Origin: Candidatus Doudnabacteria bacterium
GTDB lineage: Bacteria; Patescibacteriota; Doudnabacteria; UBA920; O2-02-FULL-48-8
Direction of reading: 5' to 3'
Assembly (NCBI GenBank): GCA_023246005.1
Contig: JAHFJG010000010.1
Location: 1 to 45,707 of the forward strand
Length of the DNA stretch: 45,707 bases
The position numbers and the translations under genes are program-made. This document shows, piece by piece, positions 40,141 to 45,707 of the stretch. How positions within the stretch are numbered: position 1 is the first letter of the stretch; each line of letters opens with the position of its first letter. The notes beneath the pieces were generated by a model. It searched no databases, was not told the origin of the DNA, and saw only the letters and a program-made list of their open reading frames with translations.

Positions 40141-41270
40141 TGAAAATTGCTTTAGTGCACGAATTTTTAAACCAGCTTGGCGGGGCGGAACGCGTGCTTG
40201 AGAATTTTTTGGAAATCTGGCCCGCCTACGCCAAGGCTTCGGCGAGCGAGCTGGATGCTACAGTCCATGTGATTTTGTACGACAAAGACAAAACGCTTGG
40301 AAGATTTGAAGAATACAAAAAGAGGATTAGCTGGCTCAATGCTTTGCCTGGCGTAAAAAGACACCCAAGATTGTTTTTGATTTTAATGCCGGGTGCAATT
40401 GAGGGTTTCGAATTTGACGATTACGATGTAGTTTTGTCAGACTCGTCGTCTTTTGCCAAAGGCGCCAATGCGAGAAATAAACTTCATATTTGCTACTGCC
40501 ACACACCCACAAGATTTTTGTGGACTGAACCGGAATATTTGGACTATCAGGAATATCCAGCCCTGCTTAAATTTTTTGGGCACCTTGTTTTACCAAGGCT
40601 CAAGCGATGGGATTACCAGGCGGCCCAGAAGCCGAATTTTTTCATTGCCAATTCTTCAAACGTCCAGCACCGCATCAAGAATTATTACAAGCGCGATTCA
40701 GTCGTCATTTATCCGCCTGTCGACACGGATTTTTTCAAGCCTCTAGGTGAGAAAAAAAATTATTTTTTTACCGCTTCCAGGCTTGAGCCCTATAAGAAAG
40801 TGGAAGCGATTATTGAAGCCTTTAACCGCCTGGGCTGGCCTTTAAAGATTGCTGGAAAAGGCACGCACATGGAAAAGCTTAAACAAATATCAAAGCCGAA
40901 CATTGAGTTTTTAGGCCGCGTGTTAGATGAAGACTTGCGCCGGCTTTATTCGGAAGCTAGAGCGTTTGTGTTTGCGGCCGAAGAGGACGCGGGAATTGTT
41001 TTGATCGAAGCCAATGCTTGCGGTACGCCAGTAATTGCCTTTAAAGCCGGCGGGGCGAAAGAAATGGTGAAGGAAAACATAACAGGAATGTTTTTTAACG
41101 AACAAACCGCCGATTCTCTGATGGAAGCCTTAAAGAATTTTGATGTAACCAAATTTGATCCCTTGAAGCTGCGCGAACATGCGGAAAAATTTAGCAAAAA
41201 ATTTTTTCAGCAAAAGATTAAAAATTTTGTTGACGAGAAATATCTCGAGTTTCAGAAAGGAAAGCTATGA
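40140..41270 (+). CDS. Family 4 glycosyltransferase with repeat-encoded segment
   Basis: 376-residue GT-B enzyme: ALVHEFLNQLGGAERVLENF at the start, CYCHTPTRFLW in the middle, and the E-x7-E nucleotide-sugar motif EDAGIVLIEA near the end, with a mannosyltransferase-like look. Residues about 29-37 (PAYAKASAS) are encoded by a GC-rich palindromic element inserted in frame in a loop after the first helix. ATG 40140 was chosen because it begins the first beta strand and shares one base with the previous stop. Overlaps the next gene by 4 nt. Confidence 0.88.
   Translation: MKIALVHEFLNQLGGAERVLENFLEIWPAYAKASASELDATVHVILYDKDKTLGRFEEYKKRISWLNALPGVKRHPRLFLILMPGAIEGFEFDDYDVVLSDSSSFAKGANARNKLHICYCHTPTRFLWTEPEYLDYQEYPALLKFFGHLVLPRLKRWDYQAAQKPNFFIANSSNVQHRIKNYYKRDSVVIYPPVDTDFFKPLGEKKNYFFTASRLEPYKKVEAIIEAFNRLGWPLKIAGKGTHMEKLKQISKPNIEFLGRVLDEDLRRLYSEARAFVFAAEEDAGIVLIEANACGTPVIAFKAGGAKEMVKENITGMFFNEQTADSLMEALKNFDVTKFDPLKLREHAEKFSKKFFQQKIKNFVDEKYLEFQKGKL
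40220..40254 (+). repeat. GC-rich palindromic element inside a glycosyltransferase gene
   Basis: CCCGCCTACGCCAAGGCTTC GGCGAGCGAG; CGCC and GGCG arms flank the centre. It encodes PAYAKASASE in frame. Confidence 0.65.
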
Positions 41271-42445
41271 AGATCGGATTAGATTTGCGTATGGCGGGCG
41301 GCGGATCGGGAATTGCCCGATACATTAGTGATCTTTCGCACGAAATTTTAAGCCAGGATTCCGCCAAAGGCGGATCCGCCTCCGGCGGAAAAAAAAACCA
41401 GTATGTTTTATTTTTTAGAGACACAGAGCAATCGGAAGACTACAAGCAGTTTGGCCAAAAAATTGTCATAACCGGCATCAGGCACTATTCTTTGGCTGAA
41501 CAGTTAAGACTCCCAGAAATTTTAAAAAAAGAAAATCTTGATCTAGTTCACTTTCCGCATTTCAATGTGCCGATTTTTTATCGCCAGCCGTTTGTGGTGA
41601 CCATTCATGATTTAACTCACACCTTGTTTCCTGGAAAAAAGCCATCACATTTTTTTCATAGACTGGCTTATTATATGGTATTTAATGCAGCAATCACGAA
41701 TTCCAAAAAAATTATTACAGTTTCAGAATCAACCAAAAAACAAATTTTACAGCACTTTCGCGTTGATGAGAAAAAAATTTTAGTTGTTTATGAGGGCCAT
41801 AATCAGGCCTATAAAATGCTTGGCAAGGATGAAGCTTTCCAGCAAGTTTCTAAAAAATTTAACATCAACAAACCATATTTGCTGTACGTCGGAGTATGGC
41901 GCAGATATAAAAATCTGCCCATGCTTGCTAAGGCTTTTGATCGCTTGCTTGATCAGGGCTTTGACTTACAGCTAGTTTTAGCCGGCAGTCCAGATCCAAA
42001 TTATCCGGAAATCAAAAGTCAGATAACAGATATCAGAAATCAAAATAGGATCAAAATGCTGGGAAGAGTCAGTGACGAAGATTTGAATTTACTTTACAAT
42101 GCAGCTGAATTGTTTGTTTTGCCCTCTCTGATGGAAGGATTTGGCCTGACTGCCTTGGAAGCGTCAGCTTGCGGCGTGCCCATTGCTTGTTCCGATATTC
42201 CGGCTTTGCGGGAAGTATTGGGCCAGGGCGCGGAATACTTTGATCCAAATAATTTGGAAAATATGACTGATGTGTTATTTAGTTTGTTGAAACGACCGGA
42301 AAGGCTGGAAGAATTAGCCAACCTGGCTCTCAAGCGCGCAGATTTGTTTAATTGGAAAAAAGCTGCTGAGGAAACGGTCGAAATTTATTCTACAAGTGTC
42401 AGCGCAATGCTGAACTTGATTCAGCATCTTAAAACAAGATCCTGA
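41267..42445 (+). CDS. Family 4 glycosyltransferase with repeat-encoded segments
   Basis: 392-residue GT-B enzyme. GIARYI near the start, TIHDLTHTLFP and VSESTKK in the middle, and EGFGLTALEASACG (E-x7-E) at the nucleotide-sugar site. Residues about 32-41 (SAKGGSASGG) come from a palindromic element like that in rplQ, and the C-terminal tail AMLNLIQHLKTRS comes from two short palindromic repeats that also supply the stop codon. It is paralogous to the enzyme at 13488-14591. It probably adds a sugar in the second glycan cluster. Confidence 0.88.
   Translation: MKIGLDLRMAGGGSGIARYISDLSHEILSQDSAKGGSASGGKKNQYVLFFRDTEQSEDYKQFGQKIVITGIRHYSLAEQLRLPEILKKENLDLVHFPHFNVPIFYRQPFVVTIHDLTHTLFPGKKPSHFFHRLAYYMVFNAAITNSKKIITVSESTKKQILQHFRVDEKKILVVYEGHNQAYKMLGKDEAFQQVSKKFNINKPYLLYVGVWRRYKNLPMLAKAFDRLLDQGFDLQLVLAGSPDPNYPEIKSQITDIRNQNRIKMLGRVSDEDLNLLYNAAELFVLPSLMEGFGLTALEASACGVPIACSDIPALREVLGQGAEYFDPNNLENMTDVLFSLLKRPERLEELANLALKRADLFNWKKAAEETVEIYSTSVSAMLNLIQHLKTRS
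41360..41390 (+). repeat. Double GC-rich palindrome inside a glycosyltransferase gene
   Basis: TTCCGCC AAA GGCGGA followed directly by TCCGCC TCC GGCGGAA: two adjacent hairpins. The ends match the rplQ element at 26956-27006, which has extra sequence in the centre. Confidence 0.8.
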
Positions 42446-42458
42446 CTTTCGTCAGGAT
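42407..42458 (+). repeat. Two short palindromic repeats at the end of a glycosyltransferase gene
   Basis: ATGCTGAA CTTGA TTCAGCAT (42407-42427) and ATCCTGAC TTTC GTCAGGAT (42439-42458). The stop codon at 42443-42445 lies in the second. Same style as 23627-23647. Confidence 0.7.
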
Positions 42459-42473
42459 TGCGAAAGATAAATT

Positions 42474-43568
42474 ATGAAAATATTACTAGCCGGCGGCGGT
42501 AGCGGTGGCCCTGTAACTCCCATTCTGGCTGTGATCCTGGAAATAAAAAAACTTGAACCCCGGACACAATTTTTATTTGTGGGCACCAAACGAGGTCCAG
42601 AGTCTATTATGGTAACTGACGCTGGATTTAAGTTTATTTCAATCCCAGCTGCCAAATGGCGGCGTTATTTCTCAATAAAAAATTTATTTGAACCGTTTAT
42701 TTTTGTCGCGGGATTCATTCGAGCTTGGTTCATTATCAAGCAATTCAAGCCTGATGTCGTGTTTGCTGCCGGCAGTTTTGTCTCTGTTCCGATTTGCTGG
42801 GCTGCGAAAATTAAAAAAGTAAAAATTGTGATTCACCAACAAGATGCCAGAGTCGGTTTGGCCAACAGATTAATTGCTCCGGTCGCTGATCAAATTACCA
42901 CAGCGTTTGAACAAACCAGTAAGCAATTTTATTCCGGCTCTGGCATGGATCCGAACAATCTCAAACCAGCCGCAGAATGGGTGGGAAATCCGGTCAGGCC
43001 GGATTTGCTGATCAAAAATAATTCAGCCAAATTTTTTTTCCATCTTCACGAAAGTTTGCCGATTTTGCTGATTCTTGGAGGTGCAACTGGCTCGGCTCAA
43101 ATTAATCAATTGTTGTCAGAAATATTGCCTGATTTGGTGAAAGCGCATCAGGTGATTCACCAAACCGGTAAAGGCAAAAATATCATTAATTTTAAACACG
43201 AGAATTATCATGCGATTGAATTGATTCCGTTTAGGGAATATGCTTCGATTTTGCAAATGGCGCATTTGGTCGTTGCTCGCGCAGGCCTCTCGACGATTGC
43301 CGAGCTTTCGGCGCTTGGCAAGGCAGCAATAATCATCCCGATGCCTAAGACGCATCAGGAAGAAAATGCTAAGATATTAGCAAGCTTATATGCTGCGATA
43401 GTCCTGACAGGCACAGACGCGACTTCAGACAATCTTAATCGTATAATTAATAAACTTAAGTTTGATTTAAAATTTACAGAAGCGCTGGGGGAAAATATTT
43501 CTGCAATCATTCCCACAGATGCAGCTCGCCGCTTGGCCGAAATTATCATCAAAACCCATGCTCAATAA
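42474..43568 (+). CDS. murG: Undecaprenyldiphospho-muramoylpentapeptide N-acetylglucosaminyltransferase
   Basis: Adds GlcNAc to lipid I to form lipid II on the cytoplasmic face of the membrane. 364 residues, normal length. The N-terminal loop reads GGGSGGPVTP where the common form is GGTGGHVFP: one residue is added and the His, considered catalytic in E. coli MurG, is Pro. VIHQQDARVGLANRL, the GGATGSAQINQ loop, and RAGLSTIAELSALGKAAIIIP (the nucleotide-sugar site) are intact. The gene overlaps the patatin gene by 11 nt and leads into murC. Confidence 0.93.
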   Translation: MKILLAGGGSGGPVTPILAVILEIKKLEPRTQFLFVGTKRGPESIMVTDAGFKFISIPAAKWRRYFSIKNLFEPFIFVAGFIRAWFIIKQFKPDVVFAAGSFVSVPICWAAKIKKVKIVIHQQDARVGLANRLIAPVADQITTAFEQTSKQFYSGSGMDPNNLKPAAEWVGNPVRPDLLIKNNSAKFFFHLHESLPILLILGGATGSAQINQLLSEILPDLVKAHQVIHQTGKGKNIINFKHENYHAIELIPFREYASILQMAHLVVARAGLSTIAELSALGKAAIIIPMPKTHQEENAKILASLYAAIVLTGTDATSDNLNRIINKLKFDLKFTEALGENISAIIPTDAARRLAEIIIKTHAQ

Positions 43569-44547
43569 TCGTCCAAAAATTGGCATTGCTTTATCCGGAG
43601 CTTCTGGGCGGGCGATTGCGCACATTGCGGTGCTGGAAGTTTTGCGCGAACATCGCATTCCAATCGATATTATTGTCGGATGTTCGTCTGGCGCCATAAT
43701 TGCCGCAAGTTTCGCAGTCGGGACCATGGACAAGCTTAAAATTTTTATCCATGAGCTGACTTTTCCAAAACTTTTGCGGTTGTGGTCAACAAAAAACGCC
43801 AAAGGCGGCTTGTTCCATTTACATAACGATCACATGAACAAAGAACTCAATGTAATTACTAGGGGACTGAATTTTGAAGACATTCAATCAGTTAAGCTTG
43901 CGTTTTCTGCAACTGATTTAAATACCGGGGAACTTGTAACTTTGTCCAAAGGAAACATAAATAAAGCTTTTAAGGCTTCTGTCGCAATACCAGGTTTGTT
44001 GGAGCCTATGGTTTCCGAAGGGCGAGTTTTGGTCGATGGCGGCTTGGTTAATATCGTGCCGACATTGCCGGCCAAACAGTTAGGCGCTGATATTGTGATT
44101 GGCATAAATTTGGCGGCCACAAAATTTATTTACGAAAAAAGAATGCCGATTTGGCGCGGCTATAGATTTTTGACTAGATTGATGGGTCTGCAATTTATTC
44201 GCGAAAAAGTAATTCCGAAATTATCCCCTAGGCTGTTGTTTCGCATAGATACCCAATCAGATGTTTTAGAAGCAAAGGACATAAAAATTCCAGGAGTCAT
44301 GTCGGTTTTGTCCAAAGCCATTGATCATTCGTTTGAAATCTCCGAGCAATGGGACGAATCACACGTGGCTTGCGATTTGATGATTGAACCGAATGTCAAA
44401 CATTTCGGAAAAGTTGAACTTAGGAGTTTGGAAAAAATCTATGAGGAAGGCAGAAGGGCAGGTGAAGCGGCGATCCCGGAAATAAAAAAATTAATTGCTG
44501 AATTTGAATCATCAGTCTTATCTCAACAAGCAGAAGTCACAGCATGA
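43558..44547 (+). CDS. Patatin-like phospholipase family protein
   Basis: 329 residues. The nucleophile elbow GCSSG (Ser43) and the DG dyad partner Asp160 in LVDGGLVN are present; the oxyanion loop reads GASGRAIAH. Patatins hydrolyse acyl esters of phospholipids. The start at 43558 lies inside the end of murG (11-nt overlap) and puts the oxyanion loop at residue 14, the normal position. It is sandwiched between murG and murC with overlaps on both sides, so it is co-expressed with lipid II synthesis; membrane lipid turnover tied to wall growth is a guess. Confidence 0.87.
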   Translation: MLNNRPKIGIALSGASGRAIAHIAVLEVLREHRIPIDIIVGCSSGAIIAASFAVGTMDKLKIFIHELTFPKLLRLWSTKNAKGGLFHLHNDHMNKELNVITRGLNFEDIQSVKLAFSATDLNTGELVTLSKGNINKAFKASVAIPGLLEPMVSEGRVLVDGGLVNIVPTLPAKQLGADIVIGINLAATKFIYEKRMPIWRGYRFLTRLMGLQFIREKVIPKLSPRLLFRIDTQSDVLEAKDIKIPGVMSVLSKAIDHSFEISEQWDESHVACDLMIEPNVKHFGKVELRSLEKIYEEGRRAGEAAIPEIKKLIAEFESSVLSQQAEVTA

Positions 44548-45707
44548 CGATTAAAGATGCAAAAAATATCTATTGTTTGGGTATCGGCGGCATTGGCGTC
44601 TCGGGCTTGGCTCGCCTTTTTTTGAGCATGGGCAAGCAAGTTTCTGGATCAGATCTCAAACAATCGCAGATAACAGAAGAGTTACAAAAACTCGGGATAC
44701 AAGTTTCAATTGGTCCTAATCCTGAAAATTTACCAGATAAACCGGATTTGGTGATTTACTCGCAAGCCGTGCCACTGCAAGATTTAGATCAATTCAGAGC
44801 TGAAAAATTATCTCAAGCCGAAGCGATAGGAGAGTTGATGCAGGACAAATTTGGAATTGGAGTCACTGGCACAAATGGCAAATCAACCACAACGGCTTTG
44901 TTAGGCCTGATACTCGATCATGCTGATTTGGATCCAACTGTTTTGATCGGATCAATCTTAAGTCCCAAGAATGAGACTGAAAAATTCAAAGCCAATGTGA
45001 GATTAGGAAACGGCCAGTACTTTGTGGCTGAATCTGACGAATACCGCCGTAAGATGCTGGAAAATAAGCCAAAGATGATTGTGGTAACGAATATTGCTTT
45101 GGATCATTTGGATTATTATAAAAATTTGGATGATATCAAATCAGCTTTTCTAGAATATATCAAATTACTGCCCAAAGACGGAATTTTGATTTATAACGCG
45201 GATGATCATAATACCGTAGATGTCTGCAAGCATGCTGCTTGCCACAAATTCACTTTTGGCATCCATCATTATGCGGATTTGCAAGCCATCAATCAGATAA
45301 CAGATAACAATAAACAAATATTTGATTTGCATTATGATGATGTGAAAATCGGGAGTTTTGAACTTCACGTACCAGGCTTGTTTAACATTTCTAACGCTCT
45401 CGGAGCGACTTTGGCCGCGATCAAGCTCGGAGTCAAGATCAAAGTGATCCAAAAGACCCTCCAGGATTATGCTGGAATCTGGCGGCGATTTGAAGTTGTC
45501 GGAGAGTTGCAAGGTAAACCCGTGATCTCTGATTATGCTCATCATCCAGCCGGAGTTGAACAGACCATTGCGGCGGCCAAGGAATTCTACCCTAAGAAAA
45601 AAATTTTGACGGTTTTCCAGTCGCATCATAGGAATCGGACCAAAGCTTTATTTTCCGAATTTGTCGATTCGCTGGTGAGAGCAGATGAAATTATTTTGTC
45701 TGAAATT
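44544..45707 (+). CDS. murC: UDP-N-acetylmuramate-L-alanine ligase (3' partial)
   Basis: 388 codons are visible and the frame is open to the window end; about 60-80 residues are missing. It adds the first L-alanine to UDP-MurNAc. The Rossmann N-domain (IYCLGIGGIGVSGLA), the ATP loop GVTGTNGKSTTT, the AESDEYRRKM motif, TNIALDHLDYY and the C-domain start (SDYAHHPAGVEQTI) are all MurC/Mpl-type. A start overlapping the patatin stop by 4 nt indicates coupling. Mpl is a close relative but the gene order favours MurC. Confidence 0.9.
   Translation, partial: MTIKDAKNIYCLGIGGIGVSGLARLFLSMGKQVSGSDLKQSQITEELQKLGIQVSIGPNPENLPDKPDLVIYSQAVPLQDLDQFRAEKLSQAEAIGELMQDKFGIGVTGTNGKSTTTALLGLILDHADLDPTVLIGSILSPKNETEKFKANVRLGNGQYFVAESDEYRRKMLENKPKMIVVTNIALDHLDYYKNLDDIKSAFLEYIKLLPKDGILIYNADDHNTVDVCKHAACHKFTFGIHHYADLQAINQITDNNKQIFDLHYDDVKIGSFELHVPGLFNISNALGATLAAIKLGVKIKVIQKTLQDYAGIWRRFEVVGELQGKPVISDYAHHPAGVEQTIAAAKEFYPKKKILTVFQSHHRNRTKALFSEFVDSLVRADEIILSEI

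Noticed and set aside
1-45707. CRISPR array
   Set aside because: No regularly spaced direct repeats and no cas genes seen.
1-45707. Autonomous transposon or prophage
   Set aside because: No transposase, integrase or phage structural gene is visible; the baseplate-J-like protein is membrane-anchored and stands alone.

Overview
The window reads as a chromosomal piece of a Candidate Phyla Radiation (Patescibacteria, probably Parcubacteria-like) bacterium. The evidence is a compact alanyl-tRNA synthetase without its C-terminal domain, a cupin-type glucose-6-phosphate isomerase, a membrane-anchored baseplate-J-like protein, a MurG with an altered glycine-rich loop, an A+T-rich genome with ATGA-type gene overlaps, and many genes that start only 5-11 nt after a -10 box (leaderless transcripts). 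No 16S rRNA or tRNA gene is present, so I cannot place it more finely. No stretch over 300 bases is empty of features.

Layout. 1-9519: the end of a wall- or surface-anchored protein, galE, an EamA-type exporter, a family 2 glycosyltransferase, an S8 protease and a lysozyme-like exoprotein that share a C-terminal repeat, an ABC-2 exporter, and a CYTH phosphohydrolase. 9520-11355: a GC-richer, Shine-Dalgarno-led pair, a small unknown protein and an orphan ParB-like protein. 11380-18005: an M23 peptidase, then an envelope polysaccharide cluster (flippase, glycosyltransferases, polymerase). 18056-23544: an S41 protease, alaS, pgi and the baseplate-J-like protein. 23667-28158: the alpha operon infA-rpmJ-rpsM-rpsK-rpsD-rpoA-rplQ-rplM-rpsI. 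28199-33389: small proteins, a low-molecular-weight phosphatase, and a minus-strand cluster of a PEP-synthase-like enzyme, an Asp/Glu racemase and two tiny proteins. 33558-37473: a Shedu-like (DUF4263) nuclease, a DedA protein, typA and a zinc-ribbon protein. 37549-38437: RNase P RNA divergent from an RRM protein. 38719-45707: a second polysaccharide cluster (sugar transferase and two GT4 enzymes) running into murG, a patatin and murC.

How the genes work together. Most of the window builds or remodels the cell envelope. GalE feeds nucleotide sugars to two polysaccharide clusters. A flippase and a polymerase handle the lipid-linked oligosaccharide. MurG and MurC make peptidoglycan, and the M23, S41, S8 and lysozyme-like proteins cut or process the wall and exported proteins. 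The alpha operon supplies ribosome and RNA polymerase parts.

The most unusual signals are non-coding. (1) A roughly 100-bp element with inverted ends is present twice in opposite orientation, each time flanked by ATGAA and ending exactly at the start codon of the next gene (rpmJ at 24090, sugar transferase at 38719). (2) Two homologous attenuator-like leaders precede the racemase and PEP-synthase-like genes. The upstream hairpin strand can pair with the terminator loop, and one leader encodes a 16-residue peptide with a Trp-Ser-Trp control region behind its own promoter. (3) GC-rich palindromes are inserted in frame inside ribosomal protein L17 and two glycosyltransferases. (4) infA has no in-frame start codon but has an ATG one frame away just before a run of seven A. 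(5) A terminator-promoter-start-codon cassette is duplicated upstream of two unrelated genes.
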